Notes under the pieces: generated by a model
Databases searched by the model: none
Told to the model about the DNA's origin: nothing
The model's input: the letters and a program-made list of their open reading frames with translations, nothing else
Shown here: positions 43,047 to 53,600 of the stretch, piece by piece
How positions within the stretch are numbered: the stretch's first letter is position 1
Layout: each line of letters starts with the position of its first letter
Translations under genes and position numbers: made by a program
Source of the DNA: Vitrella brassicaformis
Taxonomy: Eukaryota > Sar > Vitrellaceae
DNA length: 64,000 nt
Assembly: GCA_001179505.1 (NCBI GenBank)
Contig: CDMY01000485.1
Coordinates: 1 to 64,000, forward strand
Reading direction: 5' to 3'

Positions 43047-46000
43047 ATGTGGGGTTTGCTGCGCACGCAGCGCAGCCCCCGTGTGCAGGGCCAGGAGGGC
43101 GACAGTGTGCGAGACGGCCACAGCCGCCCCAGTGGTGTTGATGAGGCGTGCTACATCCAGCTGCCGAGAGTCGACGAGGGCGACGCTGCCGCACAGCAGG
43201 CCATCCACCACACACAGACAGACCATCCCAAGGTCACCCTGCAATGCCCTTGCTGCACAGTGACCAGCGGCTGCCTCTGACGCCTGGTGTCTGTGTCTGT
43301 CTGTCTGTCCACTGCAGATGGCGTCGGCCTCGAGTGAGCACATTCCTCTGCTGCTGGACGATGGCCAAGGGCTGATGGAGCCCCAGCTGCCGGACGTCAG
43401 CGATGACATCACCAAGGCACCGAGACGCTTCGAGCAGGTGGGTTGGTGTCAGTCGACTCTGAGGCCTCTCGGACGTCTGTGTGTCGTCTGCAGGTCCCCT
43501 TGGTGGGTGCCCCGGCCGCCGACAATTGGTATCCGACAGATGCACTGAGACGCAGCATCAAAAAGGCCATCAAAGAGTCAGATGCGGAGGGCCTGCGGAA
43601 GGCCCTCGCCGGTCTGTCGCCTGAGCAAACCGAGAAAGCCCTGACGACTGGAGGGTGGTATGGGTCTGCCATCCATTACGCCGCAGGTATGCCTCTTCGC
43701 ATTACAACAAACACATGATGCAGCCGCGGCCCCTGTGTGTGCTTCTCAGGCGAGTGTAGGGATGTGGCGGTGTTTGAGGTGCTGCTGCACAGCCGACGCC
43801 ACCTGCTCAACCTGAAAAACCCGGTATCGTGCGCGACGGTTATACTCATTCTGTCCGTCAGCTGACCGGTGTCTTCCCAACTGTCTTCATGCTGTGTCGG
43901 TAGAATGGCCAGACGCCTCTTCATCGGGCAGTACAGACGGGGTCAGTTGGTGTTGTGGAGAAGTTTGTCGAGTGGGGCGGAAAGCATATGTTGGAAGCTC
44001 GGGCCGACGTAACGATGGGACAATGTCGAGTGGTGCATTGGACATCATGTCTTCTGGTTCGTGCTGTGTCTGTAGTTTGGCTGGACGCCTCTTCATACGG
44101 CAGCACGTCAGTCACTCCTGCAAGTGACAGCCACAAGTACATGAGTCTTCGACGTGTACCTCTCCTGCAGAAGAGGGCCATGTCGATGTGGTGGAGGTGA
44201 TGTTGAGGGTGGACCCACAGCTCTTGAAAATCAAAAACGTAGACTGCACTGCACCTATCCAGTTTCGTCTTGGAATTGTCCCTGCCCGTGACTCTGACAG
44301 GAAGGAAAGACGCCTTTCGATTTGGCCCTCAAAGGAAAGAAGCTGATACTCGTTGCTGCGATGGCTGTCGTGGCTGGAGACGTGGCTGTGAAGCTGGTCG
44401 AGGGAGGCGCGAAAATGGAAGATGTGGACGCTAAGGATCTCAAGGAGATGGTGCCCTTCACGAAGGGGTTCCTGAAGGACCGCTCTGATTCGCCGGGCCC
44501 CGACCGCCTTCGCTTGTGTGCCTTCTTCCGCAAGATGATGCAGACAGGGCAGAAGGACTCCCTCACAGAGTACAGAAAGGGAGCAACACAATGCGAACAT
44601 CTGCATGTCTGTGTGAGTACCTGCAGTGACCTCGGAGCCATTGCAGACCGGCAGGAAGTAATCAGGAAGGGACACACACACCGCATTCTGCATTGCCCAT
44701 CGCTTTAGGCTCTCACAACAAACTTCTGCAGCGATACCAGGATGCGGGACTTCGAAGAGTCACTCAAAGGCAGAGAGACAGAGTGGTTTGCACTGCTTGA
44801 ATCGGCGGAGCCCCTCACTGTCGTCACTCAAGGTGACCCACAAAAGGGATTTCCCATTCTCGGTCTGTCCGTTCATGTCTCCTCCTTTCCCTCTGCTGCG
44901 AATGATTGCGACAGCCAACTGCATCTCTCTCGTCGCCAAGCATTGGCATCCACCAGTTGGAGTAGGGGGGATTCGGCTGTCGCCCCGTGACATCTTCATC
45001 AGCCGAGTGCTGTCAATGCTGCTCATGTAAGACAGCAGACATGCACTACGATGGAGGCAGAGAGAGCGCATGGCATCTCTTCTCTCTCTGTGTGTGCCTT
45101 GCAGGGTGGCCTTTGTGCTGCTGCACATCGAGTCGATCAGAGGAGACAGCGGCATGATCATGGCGGGGCTGTGGCCGGCGGTGTGGCTGTGGGGTGCGGT
45201 GCTGACCGGAGGCGGCTTCAATTTACAGGAGGCCTTCCAAGTGAGACAGACGAGAGGAGACATGACTTATCACGACTAACACGCATCATGCTTATGCGTG
45301 TGCAGGGCATCCGCCTGAAGGCAGCGTACTGGGCCGACTCATGGTACGAGTCCGAAATGCAGAGGCAGCCATACTGGCGGCCTCATCTTCACGCTGTTGT
45401 TGGCATACATCACTGCAGGAATGTCATCGATATGTCTTCAAGCCTGGCGATCGCTGCCTTCATCGCCGTCCACTTCCGAGGCTACTCTGCCGAGGCGGAA
45501 GTGAGCTCAGGGATCGTCATAGCGCTGCTCTTTGCGCTGCGCCTCCTGCAAACCGCCAGCCTGCAGCCAACCGTGGGGTCACTCATCCTGTCAGTGAGAG
45601 AGAGAGCCACACAGACACACAGAGAGAGACAGAGAGAGAGAGGCGTCTGATGCTGTGTGTGACGGGTGTGTGTGTCAGTGCGATCGTGAGGATGTTTTCG
45701 GACATCAGCATCTTTCTTTGTCTGTACGTCTACATCCTGCTGGTCTTCGCGGGCGTCTTCACCGTCCTCTCGTCCGATGAAGACCACCAGTACTTCGGCT
45801 CCTTCCCCAAAGCCACACTCACACTGTAAGTATGGGACCTCATGAGAAGACACAGAGGAAAGGGACACCTGCCTCTCTCCGTCTTGTCGTGCTGTGCAGT
45901 TTCTTTGCCGGACAGGGCGACTTCAACGAGGCGCTGACCAACGCCATAGAGAGCCACGACACGCTGGGGGCCGTCCTGCTGTTCACATACGTCATCCTCT

Positions 46001-47291
46001 CGTCCATCATACTCGTACGTCGGCACCACTCAGGCAGTCAGCACCACACAAGGACTCCCTTTGTCTGTCTCTCTTTGTGTCTGTCGGCATCCATCGATAG
46101 CTGGACCTGCTCATCGCCATCATGGTGAGACAGACACGAGATACAAGCCTTAGGGACATCGACAGGGCGACGGACAAGGCGTGTGTGTGTCACCATTAGG
46201 CGTCGACGTATGCGGCCATCGAGGAGACACAGGCTGCACAATATCAGTATCAGAGACAAGGGAGACAGACAGACAGACAGCGGCGCATAATGGTCCTCTC
46301 TCCGCTCATCTACTCAGGCTGCTGCGGATTCGCGTGTTGAATGAGTACCTCACAATGCCTCGCCACGAGAGGCTGCCGCCGCCATTCAACCTCATCGGTC
46401 GGTGCGACACGAGACATGACATGTGGGCATGATCTGTGTCTGTGCAGCTGTGTTCGTGTCGGAGCCCCTGCGATATCTCGCCTCCCTCATAAGCGAACAA
46501 CGGCGGGAGCAGTCGGCACTCTGCCGCATTGCCTTCTGGTCGATGAAAGTCGTCTACGTCACCGTCGACGGACTCCTGCTTATCGTCGCCTTCACACCCG
46601 TGGCCACCTACAAAATGCTGGAGGATATTCTCCGAGCGATAGGGAAGGGGGACTATGTGGTGGTACTGTGTCACGTACTCTGCTTACCCCTTCTCATCCT
46701 CCTGACGCCCGCTAATCTTCTGTGCCACTACGCCCAATGGGTGAGGGTCAGAAGACACGCGAGATCAGACAAAAGCAGAGGCACTGTCTCGTTTCTCTGG
46801 AATGTTCGCTTGGCAGGGGCTGCTGTTTTCTTTTGACGCCACCAAAACCGACAGCGCGGAGACGGCTGATGAGAGACGCAAAGCACGGGAATCATACAAG
46901 GACCGCATCGACAAGTGGATTGAGGCGGCAGACCATCACGACTCGGGCGTACCTGACGTCATGGGAGGTGAGACAGGACAGACAGGCGTCTCACGAGGAA
47001 GGCGACAAGGCTGTGTCTGTCTATGTGCTGCAGCCCTCAGGCAGTTCAAAGCCGAAATCCAACCAGGTGCCAAAGTGAAGAATCTTGTATATTCGCCTTA
47101 ATCCATCTCGACTTCTCTCTCCCTGTCTGACTGTCCCAGTTGTGCAACAGATGGACAAGCGACAGACGGAGATGGACAAGCGACAGACGGAGCGACAAGA
47201 CGCCCGGCACAGGCAGATGGAGAAACGGCTGACCGAGATGGAGGTAGGGATGGAGGCGCTCATCAGGGAGATCAAGGCGAAGATCAAATGA
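43047..47291 (+). CDS. Ankyrin-repeat TRP-like cation channel, copy C
   Basis: Twenty-three exons starting at 43047, 43318, 43494, 43750, 43904, 44076, 44171, 44301, 44627, 44709, 44915, 45105, 45306, 45419, 45679, 45900, 46101, 46200, 46318, 46448, 46817, 47034 and 47140; phases close on TGA 47289-47291, giving 908 aa. Residues about 110-290 hold ankyrin repeats (T-P-L-H-R-A, G-H-V-D-V-V). The ion-transport domain starts near residue 445. W-N-V-I-D precedes a helix at about 505-525, followed by helices to about 600. The pore loop is A-G-Q-G-D-F and S6 reads Y-V-I-L-S-S-I-I-L-L-D-L-L-I-A-I-M, very like TRPV channels. Unusually, two more hydrophobic segments follow S6 (about 735-790), then a coiled coil of Q-T-E-M-D-K-R repeats ending I-K-A-K-I-K. 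It is likely a membrane cation channel. Confidence 0.82.
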
Positions 47292-48340
47292 CAATAGACA
47301 AGTGCATGGCTCCTGCATGAACACCATAACCGATCGTGATGGATGGCCCATGCAGATCTCAATCCGTCTGACGCCCATTCAGCTTTCTGCCCGGATGGCT
47401 GAAAGTCGACACAAATGAATATGGCTGCCCCCTCGTGGCGCCGCCAGTTAACCAGGGAGACAGAGAGAGATACACTTAAAGGTTTGACTTGAGGGATGTG
47501 TGTGGTCCAACGGTGCATGGTCCAAATCCACAACGCACGGACAGAGACACACACAGACATGCCGTCATGCACATCACACACGGATGCATCACACAGACAG
47601 ACAGGCAGTGTGTTCGCATGGAGCAAGTCACTTCGGCCTCTGAGCAGGCAAGCCAAGTCAAAAGGGGTCGATGATGAGGCGGGCGGCAACCCCCTCCTCT
47701 CCTTCTGCCGCCATCACGCCCGTGTGTGACCCGACTCGACGTGCCGCGATGCCCACACACACAATGAGTGTGCAACGGCGGCGACACGGTAGGCCGGCCC
47801 CTCTTATGTGGTGGTAGCCTCTCTGTCTTTCTGGCTAGACCGACCCTCACGGTGGCATGGCACTTGCCGCTGGCTGGGTGGTATGGTCATTCTTCACATG
47901 AGGCAGTGGGCACAATATGGGTTTTTGACAAATGTAGCCGCCCGACGCAGACAGGCAGGCAGGCAGGCAGTGAGAGAGCGACGGGTGGACGCATTGCAGG
48001 CATGCAGTACATAAGCTAAGTGCAGCACCAGCTGGCTGATCGACCCTGGCTGGCTGGCTGGTTTCGTGGGCTCATCTCTTCTTCCCTTCTCATCGCCTCT
48101 GCCCCTCACTCCCGCCGATCCCCACTGTCCATCTCTGTCTGTCGTGTCATCTGTTCTGTCGAGTGCGTGTGTGTGGGGGCGACGATCCAAAATAGAGTGA
48201 GGGCATCAGCAAGGCACCGTGTGCAATTCACCGCAGTGGCAGCCAGGTCAAAGGGTAGCCAGCCAGGCAGCTGAGCGGCAGAGAAGGATAGGCAACCGAG
48301 TAAGTGCATGTGTGTGTGTGGATCGGCAGAAACCAGTTAG
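47292..48340 (+). repeat. Proximal 3' flank of ankyrin-TRP, inverted repeat of 58401-59441
   Basis: Mirror image of the flank following copy D. It contains (GGCA)n at about 47952-47970 and no supported gene. Similarity to copy D breaks at about 48340, in the A-G-T-C-C-G-T-G-G sequence that also lies near the copy B junction. Confidence 0.75.
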
Positions 48341-48540
48341 TCCGTGGTGGAGATGGAGGCTGACGGAGATGGAGGCAAGGATGGAGGGGCACATCAAAGA
48401 GATCAAGGCGAAGATCAAATAGGCGGCGTGAGACACCAACTGACTGCACGGCCTCTTGGTGAACAAGATACACCAAACGTGATGGATGGTCCGTGCAGAC
48501 GTCAAGCAGACATGCATGTGACTCAATCTGTCTGACGCCC
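48341..48540 (+). pseudogene. Orphan duplicate of the ankyrin-TRP terminal coiled-coil exon
   Basis: About 80 bases read E-M-E-A-R-M-E-G-H-I-K-E-I-K-A-K-I-K and stop at TAG 48419-48421, followed by matching 3' sequence. It is closer to the end of copy D (59442-59520) than to the end of adjacent copy C, so it came from a D-like gene. No upstream exons are present. Confidence 0.75.
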
Positions 48541-49150
48541 ATTCAGCTTCCAAATTCATAAGTGGCCTCTGCCCGACTGACGCTCTGTTTTCGGTCAACC
48601 AATGCAAACGAACGAACACGTGAGGTCAGACATCAAGGAAGGGCCTTGATCGCATAGCACCACCCAAATCAATCATGAAACGATGACATCGATGGAAGTG
48701 CCAACACATAAGCCGTGGTGGCTCCCCAACATCTCGTACAATATATATGTATGTATATACGTGTACGTAGACGCCCCTCCGTCCGTCCAGGCGCACACTG
48801 GACATCCTGCCTGCCCTCCCTCCCTGCCTGCCTGCCTGTTACCTAAAACAGCCAGACGCCAGCAACACTATCTGCAACACATCACAAATCGATCAACGGA
48901 CACGTGTGTGTGTGAGCGCAACTTTTGTTGTGGCGCCTGTCCCTCCACTGACCTTTTCCACATGTCCGTGTGGAATAGAAGATGTCGACGTGGTGCCACG
49001 TTGCGCTCCTAGTGAGTCACCACAGACTTGCGCGTGCCGCAAGAGCCCTGGATGATGCACGTGAGCCAGCACCGCAGACGCGGCCGGCTCGTTGTGACCA
49101 CAGCATATGGTTGGTGGGTGTATGAATGTTCCTTCCAACCAGCACTCGGG
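48541..49150. other. Intergenic region
   Basis: Contains an ATATATGTATGTATATACGT-like alternating tract near 48740-48765 and (CTGC)n at about 48821-48838. The minus strand may hold downstream exons of the RRM-like locus, but I cannot place them. Confidence 0.35.
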
Positions 49151-50463
49151 TTAATGAGCCTGCATGGACAACGGCGAGAAGGCCAGCCCGAGCTCCTGCT
49201 CGTTGACGCCCCTCGGCAAGTTGCGGATCAGCAGCGCACACGGCCTAGCGGCGCTTTGTGACCACACCCTGCCGCTTGCCCGCCCGGGGTGGCGACGGAC
49301 AGCAGGCCCTGTGGTGGTGGTGGGTGCCGCGGCCATGCTGGCGGAGGGGTCGTAGGGGCGGTTCACTGCAGTGCTGGCGTCCATCCCTCGTCCCCTCACC
49401 CTGCCGCACCGCATGCAGCCGGCAGTCCTTCCGCAGCTGCGATGCGCCGCTCACTCATTCACAAGATGCATCCACCTGAGCAGGCAACAGCCCATGGGCA
49501 ACAGCCATACAAGAGTGATGTGGGCTCATCTCCTGACTGCTCACCGGGCAGAGGAGAGTGATGCTGGTTGGAACCAAGCAGCAGTGTGATGGATGTCGCT
49601 CGTAAAGAAGACCTTGACGTCCGACAAGATGAGGGCTGATGCCTTGATGGTCCGCTCACATTGATTTCCAAGGCAGTAGCCAACTCAAGAGCCAACTCGT
49701 CATGGTCCTCACAACCGCGGATGACTGCAAACAGGAGAGAATAGAGGCGTGACTGCGTCCTGTCCATCCTCCTTGCCCAGAGTCCCTACCTGTGTGAGCT
49801 CGGACCTTTCCTCTTTCCCTCCCCTCCTCCCCCGTGCGAGCTAAGCTGAAAAAGCTCGCAATCGCGACGAGGTGCTGGAGAACCTGAAAGGCTATCTGCC
49901 ATCCAGCGACACGTCCACTGATCGTCTGCAGCTGCAGCGTGTCCGTCTAGACGGGTCCGACGCAGATGGAGCACCGCAACGGGTCTGACGCCGCACCCCG
50001 TGACCAGCGTCTGATACAAAGGTGAGCACCACGGAGACAGGGACGGGGAGCGAGCAGCGGGACTGACGCAACCGCCGGCTGTCTCGCCGGCTCCCCACGA
50101 CAGTGCACGCTGCATGTGGACGTTGACGCAATCGCTGACGTGTGGCTGCGATGTGGTGGTCTGTGCTGCAGGTGTAGAAGCCTCGCTGTACGTCTCTGAG
50201 ACCCTCGTGAGGCACCCGTGACTTGTCAGACCCTCCATCGACCACCTCTCGGCGTCTCGGCACTGCTTGTCCCTCCTCAGCTCCCTGTGACACTTCTCGG
50301 CGACCCACCAAGGAGGGCGGCAGCACGTCAGGCGAGCGCCAAAACCGTCCTCTGCTATCCGTCTCGGCGTAGAAGAAACGCATAGGCCAACCGGGCCACT
50401 CAGCCACCAAGCCAGCTGCGGTTGACAGCTGTTGGCGGAGGAGGACACTCGCTCACTGCCCAC
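49151..50463 (-). CDS. Probable multi-exon gene with an RRM-like start; poorly resolved
   Basis: At about 49170-49260 the minus strand reads A-L-L-I-R-N-L-P-R-G-V-N-E-Q-E-L, a good match to the RNP2 strand and first helix of an RNA-recognition motif. It is preceded by a Pro/Thr/Arg-rich segment, but RNP1 is not found. Upstream, an exon near 49676-49727 (I-R-G-C-E-D-H-D-E-L-A-L-E-L) joins by a GT-AG intron, in phase, to a stretch at about 49795-49940 (Q-I-A-F-Q-V-L-Q-H-L-V-A-I-A-S). Farther upstream a 225-codon frame (49786-50463) is open in a different phase, and I cannot tell which frame is real. Treat as a hypothetical gene or a decaying one. It is head-to-head with the large gene at 50657. 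Confidence 0.35.
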
Positions 50464-50656
50464 TCACTGTGGCGTGAGTCGTTCCATCGGATTGTCTTAG
50501 CCTTCAGCAAGCGGAGCGCTTGCTTGGTTGTCGTCGGCGGGAGCACTTCGTCCAGCCACAGCCTTCCGACCAACCGACCTACTGAGCACGTTTGTCTATA
50601 TTTCCTGATCGACCATCGGTCAGCTGGATCCTGCTATCGATCCATCGAGTAGAAGA

Positions 50657-53600
50657 ATGTCGTTGTCGCCGCTCCCGAGCGGCCTGCAGATGGAGTCTCC
50701 TCCCGACACCAACCCCGAACAACAAGGTGAGCCGTCACCCACACACCACGACACCACACAAGACGCCACTGTGTGTGTGGTCTTGTGGTGTGTGGCGGTG
50801 TTCAGGAGACATGAGCCAGGAGGGTATCTCGGCTGGTGTGATGGATGACGCTGCTGCGATAGAGGCCGAGAAGCCTGTTGAAGCTGATGCCGCCCAGCCA
50901 GCAGGGCCATCAGAGAAAAGCGCCACGGAGGGAGAGAGGGGACAGGAGACGACACACGGCATGAAAGGTCAGGCAACTCACCAGCCGACACACAGCAACA
51001 CTCGTCTCATCCTATGTGTGTATGTGTGTGATGTGTGGGCAGATTCCCTGTGTCCACCCCTTCTGGCTCCCTCGGCTACACCATCACCGGCTGCCGACAC
51101 ATCCGCCCCCAAACCACAGCCGCAGCCACTAGTAGCGTCGATCGGAGATACCATGACGGCCACCCGTGCCGCATCAGATGTCTTCCCCACCCCGCCCACC
51201 GACACCACCAACACCACAGCGCCACTCTACGCCCCCATCGGCCGCACCGCAGACCCCCTTCCGAGCGCCAGTAGCAAGCTGCCGCCCCTTCCCGAGCCAT
51301 CGGCCACGTCGACGGGCGCCTTCAGCCTGTTTGGTGGCGGCGGCTCTTCCCTCTTCTCACAGCCGCCCCCGACGGCCAGCATGGCGTCCATCGGCGAGTC
51401 GGCGTCGACATCGTGGGGGGACCACGACTCCATCCAGATGCTCAAATCCATTTGGAAGGGACCACTGCCGTCATCGGACACCAACACCATCGGCACAACA
51501 GCCGCAGCCGCAGCCAAGGCACCGGGCGCCGATGTCGGGGGCGGTCTGATGCCCTCCTCCTCCAGCACGCTGAGCACGGCCGTGACGGGCATGTCGCAGG
51601 CTGCACCGCCCACACCCACCGATGCCAACGGCCGCACACCCACCGGGCTGCGGACGCCTGAGGGCGCCGTGTCGTCCTCTACCGGTGCTTCGGGTGCATC
51701 AGGTGTGCAGCGCATCGGGCAGGGTCAGCCACCGCCGGTCGGCGACGGTCCGACCAAGATAGAGTCTGGCATTTTGAAGGAGCTGCTGCGGCTCGGGAAG
51801 CTGGCACAGAGCAATCCCGCCATGGCTGAAGGACTGCTAGGTGACTTCACAGCACGGACAACACGAAAGCCACGCGCAGACGCAAAATGTCGTGATGTGT
51901 CGTGATGTGTTGTGGTCGTGATGTGTGTGCAGTAGGCAAGGATGACATGACCATGTTGTCGGTGTTGGCCAAGGCGCTGGCCAACGGGGCGCTGACGACC
52001 GAACAGCTGCAGGAAATCCTCATCAAGCCAGGCGCCGCCAACGAACCCAAACACGTTCGGACCACTGCCGCCGGTGCTGCCCCTGCCGCAGTTTCTGGTG
52101 GCGTTGCACCAGGAGATATCTCAACTGCATCGCAGTAAGCACATAACACAAACCACAGAGACACACCCAGGGCAGCAGCATCTGTATTGCCCTCTCTTCA
52201 TGTCGTGTGTTGGATCGCTCCCTCAGCTTTGCGCTCCCTCAGCGCGCGACGTCTCACCCCTCTAGCGACTCGTCAGAGCGCCCGTCGACCATCCAGGCCA
52301 CATCGCCCTCCCAGCCCCCTCCCCCTCCCCCCGCACAGACCCCACCGCCCCTCCACCACCAGCAGCTGGGGGGCCACACCCCCTCATCCGCCAGCACTGT
52401 CGCGCGAGGCATCGATGCTGCTGGTGCCGCCGGTGCGGGTGCGTTTCCCCCGTCCAGTGAGGGCACTCCCCAACTGAACAAGAGCCAGCAGGCCATGCGC
52501 GACCTGCTGGCCAACGAGGTGCGCAAGACCATCTCCATCAACTCTGAGGAGCTCCCGTTGCCGCGGCTCTACACGCAGCCCAAGGCGGCGCCACCCGTAC
52601 CGAATCTTCTGGGCGCCGCCGCTGCGACGCGCCCGCAGATTCCCCGGCCGCGGCCCACTGAGGTGCCTTACGCGGCCAGCCTGCCGGTGCAGCAGCAGCT
52701 CCAGTCTACGGGGCGGCCCACCGTCCCCCTCCCGCCCGGCGTGAGTGCCGCTACGCTCACTGCCACCACTCTGCTGCTGCAGCGGGGCCCTCCCTCTCTG
52801 CTGGGCGCCGCGCCAGGCGTCCCCAAGAGGCCCCAGCCACCCCCACCACAGCTACCACAACTGCCGCATCACTCCCCCCAGGCGCCCCAGCCGCCACGCC
52901 CGAGGCCCCCACCGCTGTCGACCCTCCAGCTGCCAGCCTACGCGGGCGGCGGGCCGGGGACGCCAGGTCAGCGGGTCAAGCCGCCAGGCGAGCGTCCGCT
53001 GACCAAGATCGACCCCACCATCATCAACCGACTCGTCGACGTGGTGCGGCAGGCCCTCAGCGAGCCGGTGGAGATCGGAAGGGCACGGCTGGAGCAGGCT
53101 GTGCAGCAGGTGGGTGGGGTGGGCGTGTTGGCCTCGCTCCTCACCATGGCCGTCGCGCAGCCTGGCGGGCCCCCTGGGGGGGCGCCTGCGCGGCCCCGGT
53201 CGCCGTCAGTGCCGGCTGACTCTCATGGAGCGAATCTCGCGTCGAGGCTGATGACCAGTTTGGCTGCGTTGGACTCGGCCAGCGCGTCTGCACCGACGCC
53301 CCCTCCCTCGTCCACCAAGCCGCCCGACTTCTCGCCTCCCACGCCCACATCGACGTCCGGTTTGATGCTTCCCCAGCCACCCCCTCCACCGGCCAGTGAC
53401 ATGCTGGCGAGCCTCATGGCGGTTGGCGGCGCTGCTGGCCCACCGCCCATGACGCCTCCGTCGATGCAGCCTGACGACTGGGGCTACAGCCGGTCGCGGC
53501 AGCCGCAGCCGCAGAGCCCTCACAGCATGCACCTGTCCGACCTGACCGACATCAACGCCCTCAACCAGAAGTTGCTCCGCCAGCAGGCGGCTGCGGCTGC

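Noticed and set aside
47021-47689. 222-codon minus-strand frame behind ankyrin-TRP copy C
   Set aside because: Overlaps the C-terminal exons of copy C and the duplicated flank. Its counterpart in copy D is not conserved as protein.
51166-51715. Alternative open frames opposite or out of phase with the large Pro-rich gene
   Set aside because: Shadows of a GC-rich coding region; only the frame ending at 51840 joins its neighbours in phase.
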